Positions 17,107 to 25,482 are shown, counted from the stretch's first letter. The stretch: 64,000 nucleotides of DNA from Paraburkholderia susongensis (GCF_900177725.1 NZ_FXAT01000003.1:1-64000); one strand, 5' to 3'. Numbers and translations: made by a program. The notes: a model not told the origin generated them from the sequence alone.

Positions 17107-17751
17107 TCATATCAATCCGATCTGGCTTGCGTAGTTAATAAGATCGCCTTCCGTTTCCAGACCGAGCTTGCGCATCGCGCTGCGTTTCTGCGTACTGATG
17201 GTTTTTCCGCTGCGCCGAAGACGCACGGCGATTTCATGCACGGCGAGCCCGCGCGCATAGAGCTGGAACACCTCCCACTCACGCACGCTCATCGCGCCGG
17301 TGCGCAACTGCGGCCTCGGCTGCACCGTTTCGAGCACGGCCTGTACCTGCGGCGACAGATGAGTGCGGCCTGCGGCAACCGCCTCGATTGCATCGATCAA
17401 GGTCTCGGCAGCGTCGCGTTTATCGACGATTCCGCTCACGCCGATGCTACGCAAGCCCGTCAGCATATGCGCGTGGCTCACGATCGTGAGCACGACGACG
17501 CGCGGATGCGGCTTGCGGCGCAACAACCGGCGCAACAGCGGCACCGCGTTGCCGCCGCCTTCGAGCCCCGGCATGCCGATGTCCGACACGACGACATCGC
17601 ACGTGAGAGCATCGAGCAGCTTTTCGAGCGCGCGGGTGTCGGTCGCTTCGCCGACGATCTCGATATTCGGCCGGCCTTGCAGCAGATATCTGACGCCCGC
17701 GCGAATGCAGTCGTGATCGTCCGCCACGACGACGTGAATCTTGTTTGCCAT
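17107..17751 (-). CDS. Response regulator, RcsB-like (REC-LuxR HTH), first of three
   Basis: A 214-residue regulator. The receiver has the acidic pair in VVADDHD, phospho-Asp in VVSDIGMPG, the switch Thr in VVLTIVS and the conserved Lys in VDKRD, so it should be phosphorylatable. The output domain contains EIAVRLRRSGKTISTQKR followed by SAMRKLG, which resembles RcsB (KTISSQKKSAMMKLG) more than BvgA or NarL. ATG 17751 is chosen because the domain begins immediately after it; the longer frame upstream is low-complexity. It is the nearest regulator to aqpZ and the hybrid kinase, the likely phosphodonor. Confidence 0.9.
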   Translation of the reverse strand: MANKIHVVVADDHDCIRAGVRYLLQGRPNIEIVGEATDTRALEKLLDALTCDVVVSDIGMPGLEGGGNAVPLLRRLLRRKPHPRVVVLTIVSHAHMLTGLRSIGVSGIVDKRDAAETLIDAIEAVAAGRTHLSPQVQAVLETVQPRPQLRTGAMSVREWEVFQLYARGLAVHEIAVRLRRSGKTISTQKRSAMRKLGLETEGDLINYASQIGLI

Positions 17752-17857
17752 GCCTTGTTGTGTTGTCGACCGGCACGCCCCGCACGCAATGTGCTTCCCC
17801 GGGTCATGCCGATACGGATGCCATTCGCCGCGCGAGCGCGCGGCACATCGCCGCCTG

Positions 17858-18619
17858 CTATCGCCCCTGGCTGTGGTCCAGCTCCTGGCCCTGCCAGTGG
17901 TCCTGCTGGTAGTCCGGCGTGTGGCCGTACTCGGGGCTCCGGTCATGCCGCTCGGACACCACGCCGTGCTCGAACGCGAAGCGGAACAGTTCGGCATCGC
18001 TATTGAGCGCGAGCTTGCGCATGGCCATGCATTTCTGCGCGCTGATCGTCTTCACGCTGCGCCCGAGACGCGCGGCGATCTCGGTCACGCCGAAACCGGC
18101 CGCATATTGCGTGAACACCTCGAGTTCGCGGCGCGACAGCGTGGCGCGCACGATGTCGAGCTGCTGGCTCATCGCGACATCCGCGAGCAACGCGCGCACC
18201 GCCGGCCCGATATAGCACTCGCGCGCGAGCGCCATGACCACCGCCACGTGAATCAGATCGATGCGGTCGCGCTTGCTCAGCAGTCCGTCGACGCCGAGCG
18301 ACATCACCTTGCGCAGCGTCGCCGCCTCGGTTTCCATGGTCAGGATCACGAGCGCGACATCGGGGTAACGCTCCTTGAACTGCCTGACGGCGTCGAACCC
18401 GCCGCCGTCGAGTCCGCCCGGCATGTAGAGATCCATCAGCACCAGGTCGCATGGACTGCGGTCGACTTCGAGGAACAGTTCATTGATATCCGCCGCACGG
18501 CCAACCAACTGCAGGTCCGGATAATTTCCGATCAGATGCTCGATGGCGAGCAGAACCAGCGGATGGTCGTCCGCGATGATCGTTCGAACCGGTGTGCCTG
18601 CCGCAGCAGTGGAATTCAT
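17858..18619 (-). CDS. Response regulator, RcsB-like, with His/Asp/Gln-rich C-terminal tail, second of three
   Basis: A 253-residue regulator with an intact receiver (IIADDHP, LMDLYMPGG, VILTMET, LSKRD) and an RcsB-type HTH (VTEIAARLGRSVKTISAQK). After the HTH it carries a tail of about 30 residues rich in His, Asp, Glu and Gln (RHDRSPEYGHTPDYQQDHW and onward) that is absent from its two neighbours. The tail could be disordered or bind a metal ion; nothing in the sequence decides this. It lies 106 bp upstream of the first regulator in the same direction. Confidence 0.9.
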   Translation of the reverse strand: MNSTAAAGTPVRTIIADDHPLVLLAIEHLIGNYPDLQLVGRAADINELFLEVDRSPCDLVLMDLYMPGGLDGGGFDAVRQFKERYPDVALVILTMETEAATLRKVMSLGVDGLLSKRDRIDLIHVAVVMALARECYIGPAVRALLADVAMSQQLDIVRATLSRRELEVFTQYAAGFGVTEIAARLGRSVKTISAQKCMAMRKLALNSDAELFRFAFEHGVVSERHDRSPEYGHTPDYQQDHWQGQELDHSQGR

Positions 18620-18731
18620 CGTCTGACGCTCCTCATACGTTCATTGTCTTGTGTCCGATTCCGTATGATCGGCATGCCCGAAATCATTGAAGATTTCTTC
18701 GACGATAGACATAAGAACGCTCTGAAATGGA

Positions 18732-19424
18732 TCAGACAATCCGCGAATCCATGCCGTATTTTTCCGATTCAAGGAAAGACATACCGCAAGCGCGCACACG
18801 CGAAAAAAGGCCGGCATTGCTGGTGGCGCCGAGCAGCACCATGGCTTCGCGCTTTTGCCGGCTGACCGTGCGGCGGTGGCAACCGAGCGCCGCCGCGATT
18901 TCTCCAATCGACTCGCCGCATACGAGTCGGCGCACGATTTCGGTTTGCCGTCCTGACAAACGCGCTGCCGGCACGAACTGGCTCTCGTTCTGCGGCGAAT
19001 GCGCGAGCGCCGCGACGACGGAACGGCCGAGGTAGCGCGCGCCGTCCGTGCTATCCAGAACGGCCTGCTGAAGCTCGTTCAGCGAGTCCGTTTTGCCGAG
19101 CACGCTGATTGCGCTATCCGCCGCGGCCGCACGCAGGATGCCGGGGTTCGTTTGCGCGGTCACCACGACGACGCGCACCGCCGGCCAGTTGCGGCGAACC
19201 TGCATCACGAGAGCGAGGCCGTCTTCGATATGGCCCGTAGGATCCGGCATGGAGAGGTCGATCACGAGCACGTCGCACGGCGTGCCCTGCAACAGCGCGA
19301 GCAACGAAGCAGGGGTGCGCGCCTCGCCGACGATCACGACGCCATTGTGCGCCGCCAGCATGGATCTGAAGCCGAGCAGAACGAAGGGCTGATCGTCAGC
19401 CAGAATGATTCGAAGCTTCGCCAC
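18732..19424 (-). CDS. Response regulator, RcsB/LuxR-like, third of three
   Basis: A 230-residue regulator from a GTG start; GAGGTG precedes it by 9 nt, and upstream codons are not domain-like. The receiver has ILADDQP, VIDLSMPDP, VVVTAQT and LGKTD, so all phosphorylation residues are present. The HTH (IGEIAAALGCHRRTVSRQK) is the most divergent of the three in its recognition helix, which suggests a different DNA target or partner. It is the first regulator in the leftward array and its upstream gap separates it from the MFS gene at 19622. Confidence 0.87.
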   Translation of the reverse strand: MAKLRIILADDQPFVLLGFRSMLAAHNGVVIVGEARTPASLLALLQGTPCDVLVIDLSMPDPTGHIEDGLALVMQVRRNWPAVRVVVVTAQTNPGILRAAAADSAISVLGKTDSLNELQQAVLDSTDGARYLGRSVVAALAHSPQNESQFVPAARLSGRQTEIVRRLVCGESIGEIAAALGCHRRTVSRQKREAMVLLGATSNAGLFSRVRACGMSFLESEKYGMDSRIV

Positions 19425-19621
19425 GGTGGATTTCACCTCTTGCAGGAGTGGTTGGCTCGCGCAGCGGAAAGCCGGGCTTCGCTGCACGGGTTTTGCTGCA
19501 AGGGTCGGGCTGCCTCCCGGCGGCGATCCGACCTGCCCAACGAGCCATGGAATCACCGCCACCCTCTCACCACAATCGGAATGCTCCGAATCCGCTTCAA
19601 AAGCTCGTCACTCGATGTCCG

Positions 19622-20959
19622 TCAGGCTGCATCGCAGGCGCGTGTCGGCCGCACCGCACGCACCGGGGCCGCGCGCGGCAACACCGGCAGCGCAATCAAT
19701 GCGCATGCGCTCGCGACCGCCCACACCATCGGCCACGAACCGGCGGACAACAACGCAGGAATGGCGAGCGGCGTGAGGAACAGCGTGAGGAACACACAGG
19801 TGTTGCCCATCGCGAGCGCGGTGCCCGCGCGGCTCGTACCGGCGAGCGTCGCGAGTTCCGTGAAGGCGACGCCGTGCCACGCCGATGCGCTCACACCGCC
19901 CAGCACGATCATCGTCACGAGCAGCGCCGTGAGCGCGGTGTGATGCATGCCGGCGAGCCCGGTCGCGAGCGCGAGCAACGCGAACAGCACCGCCGTCAGC
20001 AGGCTGCTGGCCCGCAGATACGCGCGACGATTGCCGCGCCGGTCGGTCCACGCGCCGCTCCATATCCGCGCGAACACGGCGCCGGTCTGCACGGCGGCCA
20101 TCGTCGCGCTGATCGCGAACACGCCCGCGCGGCTGAAGTCATGCAGGAACACCGTACCGAACGTGATGACGGCGATCTGCGGCACGCACAGCGCGCCTGC
20201 GCCCAAGGCGACGCGCCAGATAGCGATGTCGCTCAACGGCGAGACCGTCGGCGACGCGTCGTGCTGGCGAGCCGGGCGCAGTTCGCTTGCACCGCTCGCG
20301 CCATTCGCACCCTCACCTTCCGCGCGGGCATGCGCGGGCTCATGCAGCCAGCGCCACGCAAACCACGCGGTGATCGCACATGCCAGCGCCAGCACCGCAT
20401 ACGCGCTCGCAAAACCGAAGCGCGACGCGAGCACCGGCAGCACCAATGCGCCGAGTCCGCCGCCCGCCGGCACGGCCGTCTGCCGGATGCTCATCGCGAG
20501 GCCGCGCTCGCCTTCGCGAAACCACGCCATCACGGCACGGCCACTCGATCCGTTGACACTGCCGCCGAGCAGGCCAACCAGCAGCAGCCCGAGCGCGAGC
20601 ATCGTCACGCCCGGCACGTGCGCGCCGCCCGGCGACACGAACAGTGCGAGACCGGCGAGCGCGGCCGCGGTCGACAGCAGCCCGAGCAGCAGCACGCGGC
20701 GATCGCCCCAGCGGTCGGTCAAGAGCCCCCACGGCAGCTCGCTGATCGCGATGCCGAGTCCGAGCATGCCGAGCACGAGACCCAGCCCTTCGTTACCAAG
20801 GTGATAGCCCGAGCGCAGAAAAACCGCGGTCGTCGGAATGCCGGAGAACGCCGCCGAAAAGCTCGCGTTCGCGGCAAAGCCCACGCCCAGCACCTTCCAG
20901 CGATGATTCGCGCCGCGTTCGGCCACACCGGTCAACGCCGCCATAGATCTGTTGTTCAT
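19622..20959 (-). CDS. MFS transporter (12 TM)
   Basis: A 445-residue major facilitator. Twelve hydrophobic segments are visible, with the loop 2-3 signature GLLTDRWGDRR and its second-half counterpart GAWTDRRGNRR. NGSSGRAVMAWF and MSIRQTAVPAGGGLG resemble the oxalate/formate or nitrate-type MFS groups, but the substrate cannot be assigned. It is divergent from a LysR gene whose upstream region carries two inverted repeats, so transport of a molecule that is also the LysR co-inducer is a reasonable inference. Confidence 0.85.
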   Translation of the reverse strand: MNNRSMAALTGVAERGANHRWKVLGVGFAANASFSAAFSGIPTTAVFLRSGYHLGNEGLGLVLGMLGLGIAISELPWGLLTDRWGDRRVLLLGLLSTAAALAGLALFVSPGGAHVPGVTMLALGLLLVGLLGGSVNGSSGRAVMAWFREGERGLAMSIRQTAVPAGGGLGALVLPVLASRFGFASAYAVLALACAITAWFAWRWLHEPAHARAEGEGANGASGASELRPARQHDASPTVSPLSDIAIWRVALGAGALCVPQIAVITFGTVFLHDFSRAGVFAISATMAAVQTGAVFARIWSGAWTDRRGNRRAYLRASSLLTAVLFALLALATGLAGMHHTALTALLVTMIVLGGVSASAWHGVAFTELATLAGTSRAGTALAMGNTCVFLTLFLTPLAIPALLSAGSWPMVWAVASACALIALPVLPRAAPVRAVRPTRACDAA

Positions 20960-21008
20960 TACACCCTCCGCAAAGAATTCAGGGGTATCCTACGGCTGGG
21001 CCTTCCAT

Positions 21009-21050
21009 CGGAAAAGCCGGAAAATCAGATAATCCATATCGGAAAAACCG
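21009..21050. promoter_or_regulatory. Paired CGG-N5-CCG operator in the MFS/lysR divergent region
   Basis: CGGAAAAGCCG (21009-21019) and CGGAAAAACCG (21040-21050) are near-identical inverted repeats whose starts are 31 bp apart, close to three helical turns. They lie directly before the LysR start and between two divergent genes, the standard position for LysR recognition and activation sites. Confidence 0.6.
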
Positions 21051-21054
21051 AATC

Positions 21055-21936
21055 ATGAGCCAGCGCGGATTTGACTTGACGCAGTTGCGGACTTTCGTCG
21101 CCGTCGCCGAATCGGGCAGCGTGTCGGCGGGCGCGGAGCGCGTGTTCCTGTCGCAGTCGTCGGTGAGCGAGCAGTTGAAGAAACTCGAGGAGCGCGCGTG
21201 TCAGCCGCTTTTCGTGCGCAGCAAGCAGGGCGTGAGCACGACGTCCGCGGGCGAGCGCCTGCTCGACCATGCGCGCCGCATCATCGCGATGAGCGAAGCG
21301 GCGTTCGACGACCTGCAAGGCCGCTCGCTCGACGGCGAACTGCGCATCGCGATCACCGACTATTACCGGCCGCACGACATCGCGCGCATTCTGAAAACGT
21401 TCTCCGAACAACACCCGCGCCTGAAGCTGCACGTCACCGTGCAGCCGAGCACCGTCATCGACAGCGGCGCGGACGATCGCGCGTCGTTCGACATCGGTTT
21501 GTCGGCGCGGCTCGTCACGAGTCAGACACGCGCGCGTGGCGGCGCCGCGGCGAGCACCGTCGTGCGGCGCGAAAAACTGTTGTGGATGAGCGCCGCCGAT
21601 ACCGCGGCGCGAGCGGCCGCGCCGTTTCAACTGGTGGTGCTGCCGTCGACGTGCCAGTTGCAACGCTTCGTCGTCAAACTGCTCGACGAACACAAAGTGC
21701 CGTACGTGGTGTCGCATTCGGCGTCGGGCGTCGCGGGTTTGCAGCTCGCGTTGAAGGCGGGGCTCGGCATCTCGTGTCTGAACGAATCGTCGGCCGGCAA
21801 CGGCGTGGTGGCCTGTCCGGCCAACACCGGCTTGCCCACGCTGCCCGCGGTCGAGTTTCATCTGCTGCCGGGGCGGCCGGGCGAAAGCGAACTCGTCAGC
21901 AATGCGCGCACCGCGTTGACGCGGCTCTTCGCATGA
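21055..21936 (+). CDS. LysR-family transcriptional regulator
   Basis: A 293-residue LTTR. The N-terminal winged helix is clear (LTQLRTFVAVAESGSVSAGAERVFLSQSSVSEQLKKLE), followed by the linker helix and a periplasmic-binding-protein-like effector domain (LRIAITDYYRPHDIARIL, then the second lobe from WMSAADTAARA to the C-terminus). It is divergent from the MFS gene at 19622-20959, and the two probably form a regulator/target pair. The paired inverted repeats immediately upstream are likely to include its own binding site. The effector is unknown. Confidence 0.92.
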   Translation: MSQRGFDLTQLRTFVAVAESGSVSAGAERVFLSQSSVSEQLKKLEERACQPLFVRSKQGVSTTSAGERLLDHARRIIAMSEAAFDDLQGRSLDGELRIAITDYYRPHDIARILKTFSEQHPRLKLHVTVQPSTVIDSGADDRASFDIGLSARLVTSQTRARGGAAASTVVRREKLLWMSAADTAARAAAPFQLVVLPSTCQLQRFVVKLLDEHKVPYVVSHSASGVAGLQLALKAGLGISCLNESSAGNGVVACPANTGLPTLPAVEFHLLPGRPGESELVSNARTALTRLFA

Positions 21937-22423
21937 AGCGCAGCGCCCGACATCGAACGGTCACATGCGCGTTGACGCTTCGATCGCATTAGCCAAGGGC
22001 CTGGCCGCGCGGCCGCACATTGAAATTGCCGCATTTCATGCATAGCATGTTTTGATCTAGCTCAAATAGCCGTACACGCGCTGGCCGCTTCCGGTTGACG
22101 CCCCGAATAAATTGCTGCAACCTGATGCGCACTGCCTGGTACTTAATGCCTTCATTTCAAGGGCATCACTCGTGCAGCGCGATAGCCGCCATCACCGGCG
22201 CATTCAGTGCAGATCATCGTTTCAGGTTAGGCAATTGCATCGCCGTAGCGAATCGATATTTCGCCGTCCCAGGTACGTCCGTTCCGCTTTGCTGTTCAGG
22301 CAGTCCTTAGAAGAAAAACTGATGGTCCGTCATGCGTCGCTTGCCGGATTCGCCAAAGAGCCCGCAAACGCACGCGTGAAAAAATAGATCGAGAGAAAAG
22401 AACGTTCCCCAACGAGGCTTGGC
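21937..22423. other. Long intergenic leader upstream of the oxidase operon
   Basis: No convincing gene is seen. A 21-codon reading frame at 22321-22386 is present but has only a weak ribosome site. The interval carries an FNR/ANR-like box near its left end, some 360 bp before the first cytochrome gene, and is more A/T-rich than its surroundings, consistent with a long regulated leader or a second unseen promoter. Confidence 0.5.
22052..22065. promoter_or_regulatory. FNR/ANR-type binding site
   Basis: TTGATCTAGCTCAA differs at one position from the FNR/ANR consensus TTGAT-N4-ATCAA. A site of this kind upstream of a high-affinity terminal oxidase operon fits oxygen-responsive control. Its distance from the first start codon (about 360 bp) is long, so either the leader is long or the site serves repression or another promoter. 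Confidence 0.5.
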
Positions 22424-23143
22424 GTGCATCGTAGAACTATCGGATCTTCGATTCTGTTGTTCGTGCTGTACGCGCTGTGCAGCGGCGCGGCGCTCGCGGC
22501 CGCCGGCGCGCCCGGAGCGATGCCCTCGGCCATGGACGAGCGCGTGCGCGCCTGCACGTCGTGCCACGGCGTGCAAGGCCAAGGCCTGAACAACGACTAC
22601 TTCCCGCGCATCGCGGGCAAGCCGGCCGACTATCTGTTCAACCAGCTCACCGCGTTTCGCGACGGCGGCCGCACCTATCCGCCGATGGGCTATCTGCTCG
22701 CGTTCCTGCCCGACGACTATCTGCGCAAGATCGCCCAGTATTTCGCCGACCTGCAACCGCCCTACCCCGAAGCCGATCACACCAGCGTCTCGCCCGATGT
22801 GCTCGCCGCCGGCGAGCGGCTCGTGCTGCACGGCGACCCGGCGCGCAAGATACCGGCATGCATTGCCTGCCACGGCGCGCGCATGACCGGCACGCAGCCG
22901 GGCATTCCGGGCCTGCTCGGATTGCATGCGAGCTATATCGCCGGCCAGATGGGCACGTGGCGCTCGGGCACGCGTCACGCGCTCGCGCCGGACTGCATGC
23001 ACGCGATCGCGGTCAAGCTGAACGACCGCGACATCACCGCGGTGTCGAGCTGGCTCGCGCGCCAGCCGCGTCCGGCCGATCCTCGGCCCGCGCCGGTTGC
23101 CGCCGGGCCGCTGCCACTCGCATGCGGGAGCCAGCCGCAATGA
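22424..23143 (+). CDS. Dihaem cytochrome c (c4-like), periplasmic
   Basis: A 239-residue exported protein with a signal peptide (SILLFVLYALCSGAALAAAG) and two haem-c sites, CTSCH and CIACH, each in a class I cytochrome domain; HGVQGQGLNNDYFPRIAGK and HGARMTGTQPGIPGL resemble cytochromes c4. It should carry electrons to the oxidase encoded downstream. The start is GTG at 22424 with GAGG 8 nt upstream. It overlaps the next cytochrome gene by an ATGA and heads a five- or six-gene operon. Confidence 0.88.
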   Translation: MHRRTIGSSILLFVLYALCSGAALAAAGAPGAMPSAMDERVRACTSCHGVQGQGLNNDYFPRIAGKPADYLFNQLTAFRDGGRTYPPMGYLLAFLPDDYLRKIAQYFADLQPPYPEADHTSVSPDVLAAGERLVLHGDPARKIPACIACHGARMTGTQPGIPGLLGLHASYIAGQMGTWRSGTRHALAPDCMHAIAVKLNDRDITAVSSWLARQPRPADPRPAPVAAGPLPLACGSQPQ

Positions 23144-24615
23144 AGCCGATACTGCGTTCGCCGGGTTTGCTTCGCTCGCTGGGTGCGCGCCTAGGCCTCG
23201 GTTCTGGCTTTGGTTCTGGCCTCGGTTCACGCTTCGGTTTGGATCGCGCTTCGCGCTTCGCCATACTCCGCGGCATGCGCCGCCATCGCATGGTCAGGTC
23301 GCTCGCGGCCGGTTCGCTGACAGTGGGCCTCACCGTGAGCGGCGCGGCCGTGCTGCTCCACCTGCCCGGCGCACCGCTGATCGCGTCAGCCCATGCCGCA
23401 GCGCCGTCCGCCACGCCGGCCCCGTCCACGGACACCACCGCTTCGGCCGCCGACACCCGCCCCGACATCGTCAAGCGCGGCGAATATCTGGCGCGCGCGG
23501 GCGACTGCATCGCCTGTCACACCGCGCCACGCGGCAAGCTGTTCGCGGGCGGACTCGCGATGGAAACGCCGTTCGGCACGCTCTATTCGCCGAACATCAC
23601 GCCCGATCCGCAATACGGCATCGGCACGTGGAGCGCGGACGCGTTCTTCAACATGATGCGCACGGGCCGCAAGCCCGACGGCACGCTGATCTACCCGGCC
23701 ATGCCGATTGCGCAGTACACGAAGGTCACGCGCGAAGACTCGGACGCGATCTTCGCCTTCCTCCAATCCGTCGAGCCGGTGCGCGAGCCCAATCGCAAGC
23801 ACACGCTGCGCTTCCCGTTCAACCAGCGCAAGCTGCTCTACGGATGGCGCTCGCTGTATTTCCGCGAAGGCGAGTTCAAGCCCGATCCGAGCAAATCCGT
23901 CGAATGGAACCGCGGCGCGTATCTCGTCGAAGGGCTCGGGCACTGCACGATGTGCCATACGCGAATCAACATGCTCGGCGGCTCGTCGCAGCGCGAGCAG
24001 TTCGCGGGCGGGCTGATTCCGGTGCAGAACTGGTACGCGCCGTCGCTCACGTCCGACAAGGACGGCGGCCTCGGCGACTGGAGCATCCAGGACATCGTCG
24101 ACCTGCTGCAGGCCGGCATCTCGAATCGCGGCGCCGTGTACGGTCCGATGGCCGAAGTCACCTATCACAGCCTTCAGTATCTGAGCGACGAGGACGTTCG
24201 CGCGATGGCCGTCTATCTGAAGTCGCTGCCCGACAATCGCGGCCGCAAGACCGGGCCGAGCGTGACACCCGACCCGCAGGTGCTCGCGCTCGGCAAGCAG
24301 ATCTACGCGGATAAATGCGCGATCTGCCACGGCGCCAACGGCGAGGGGCAGTTGCCGCACTACCCGCCGCTCGCGGGCAACCAGTCGATCGAAATGGACT
24401 CGGCCGTCAACCCGATCCGCATCGTGCTCAACGGCGGCTTCCCGCCGGGCACGAAGCGCAATCCGGAGCCGTACGGCATGCCGCCATTCGGCCAGGAGCT
24501 GAACGACGCCGAAGCGGCCGCTGTCGTCACGTTCATCCGCACCGCGTGGGGCAATCACGGCCTGCCGGTGACGGCCCGCGAGGTCAACGAGTTGCGCAAG
24601 GCGCCGCTGCATTGA
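23140..24615 (+). CDS. Trihaem cytochrome c, alcohol/aldehyde-dehydrogenase cytochrome-subunit type
   Basis: A 491-residue protein with three haem-c motifs, CIACH, CTMCH and CAICH, separated as in the membrane cytochrome subunit of alcohol or gluconate dehydrogenases (KRGEYLARAGDCIACH and PFGTLYSPNITPD are typical). No dehydrogenase subunit is adjacent, so here it may act as an electron carrier to the ba3 oxidase. The first 45 residues form a Gly/Ser/Leu-rich imperfect repeat; a normal signal peptide begins only at MRRHRMVRSLAAGS, so ATG 23275 or 23290 may be the real start even though 23140 overlaps the previous stop as ATGA. Confidence 0.85.
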   Translation: MKPILRSPGLLRSLGARLGLGSGFGSGLGSRFGLDRASRFAILRGMRRHRMVRSLAAGSLTVGLTVSGAAVLLHLPGAPLIASAHAAAPSATPAPSTDTTASAADTRPDIVKRGEYLARAGDCIACHTAPRGKLFAGGLAMETPFGTLYSPNITPDPQYGIGTWSADAFFNMMRTGRKPDGTLIYPAMPIAQYTKVTREDSDAIFAFLQSVEPVREPNRKHTLRFPFNQRKLLYGWRSLYFREGEFKPDPSKSVEWNRGAYLVEGLGHCTMCHTRINMLGGSSQREQFAGGLIPVQNWYAPSLTSDKDGGLGDWSIQDIVDLLQAGISNRGAVYGPMAEVTYHSLQYLSDEDVRAMAVYLKSLPDNRGRKTGPSVTPDPQVLALGKQIYADKCAICHGANGEGQLPHYPPLAGNQSIEMDSAVNPIRIVLNGGFPPGTKRNPEPYGMPPFGQELNDAEAAAVVTFIRTAWGNHGLPVTAREVNELRKAPLH

Positions 24616-24733
24616 AGCGCTGAACGGGACAACGGCGGCAACGGAAGCACAACGGCAACACAGCAGTAACAACAACAGCAACGCAACGGAAACACAACGC
24701 AACACCGCGGGGAGAACCACCGGAGAACCGCAG

Positions 24734-24907
24734 ATGGAAGCGAACGAGATCCCTAACGCGCCGCCCACCGACGAAGAAGTCGAACGCGTCGTCGCGGTCG
24801 GCCCGCACGGCGCGATTGCGCTCGCCGGCGTCGCCACGCTGATCGTCATCGCGATCTGGTTCGGCTTCTACTTTCTGGTGTTCCTGCCGCGCGGCGTTAT
24901 CCACTGA
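24734..24907 (+). CDS. 57-residue single-span membrane protein, candidate oxidase subunit IIa
   Basis: A short gene reading MEANEIPNAPPTDEEV at the start, then a single hydrophobic segment of about 25 residues (GAIALAGVATLIVIAIWFGF plus YFLVF) and a basic ending. CCGGAGAAC lies before the ATG, and coxB begins 2 nt after its stop, so it is translated as part of the operon. Known ba3 oxidases have a tiny one-helix subunit IIa; position, topology and size fit that role, but no sequence signature proves it. Confidence 0.7.
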   Translation: MEANEIPNAPPTDEEVERVVAVGPHGAIALAGVATLIVIAIWFGFYFLVFLPRGVIH

Positions 24908-24909
24908 CC

Positions 24910-25482
24910 ATGTCGACCGAATCGAGCCATCAACCGGATAGCGGCCACGCGGTCGCATTACGTGCCGAGCGCCGCTGGGCTGTCTTCGCCACCGCGATGA
25001 TCGTGCTGCTGCTCGCCGTGGTCGTGTTCTCCGGCGTGCATTGGGCGATGATGCCGCCCTCGCGCGTCGAGACGATCGACCCCGCACGGCTGCAACTGTC
25101 CGGCGAATTCGTCGAGGACAATCTCGGCAGCGCGGTCCAGCCGGACGGCTCGGTGATCGTGCGCTTCATCGCGCAGCAGTACTCGTTCACGCCGCAATGC
25201 CTGCTCGTGCCCGCCGACACGCCCATCACGATGCGCACGACGAGCGCCGACGTCGTACACGGTCTGCTCGTCAACGACACCAACATCAACACGATGGTCG
25301 TGCCCAGCTACGTCGCGACGCTCAACACGCAGTTCGACCACCCCGCCGACCACGCGATGCCCTGCCACGAATTCTGCGGCTTCGGCCATCAGACCATGTG
25401 GGCACACGTGAAGGTGATCGACAAAGCCGCCTTCTTCGAGCAAGCCCGACAATCACGGAGGCTCAGCTGTGTTTCACGCTAA
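24910..25482 (+). CDS. Cytochrome c oxidase subunit II, ba3 type
   Basis: A 190-residue subunit with one N-terminal TM helix (ATAMIVLLLAVVVFSGVHWA) and a periplasmic cupredoxin domain. All CuA ligands are present: H117 in DVVHGLL and the cluster PCHEFCGFGHQTM giving C152, C156, H160 and M163. One rather than two TM helices and the short length identify the ba3 (B-type) group rather than aa3. It overlaps subunit I by 14 nt. CuA would accept electrons from the operon's cytochromes c. Confidence 0.93.
   Translation: MSTESSHQPDSGHAVALRAERRWAVFATAMIVLLLAVVVFSGVHWAMMPPSRVETIDPARLQLSGEFVEDNLGSAVQPDGSVIVRFIAQQYSFTPQCLLVPADTPITMRTTSADVVHGLLVNDTNINTMVVPSYVATLNTQFDHPADHAMPCHEFCGFGHQTMWAHVKVIDKAAFFEQARQSRRLSCVSR

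Noticed and set aside
22321..22386. 21-codon frame in the leader of the oxidase operon as a regulatory peptide
   Set aside because: It has only a weak ribosome site and no composition bias suggesting a leader peptide; chance frames of this size are common.
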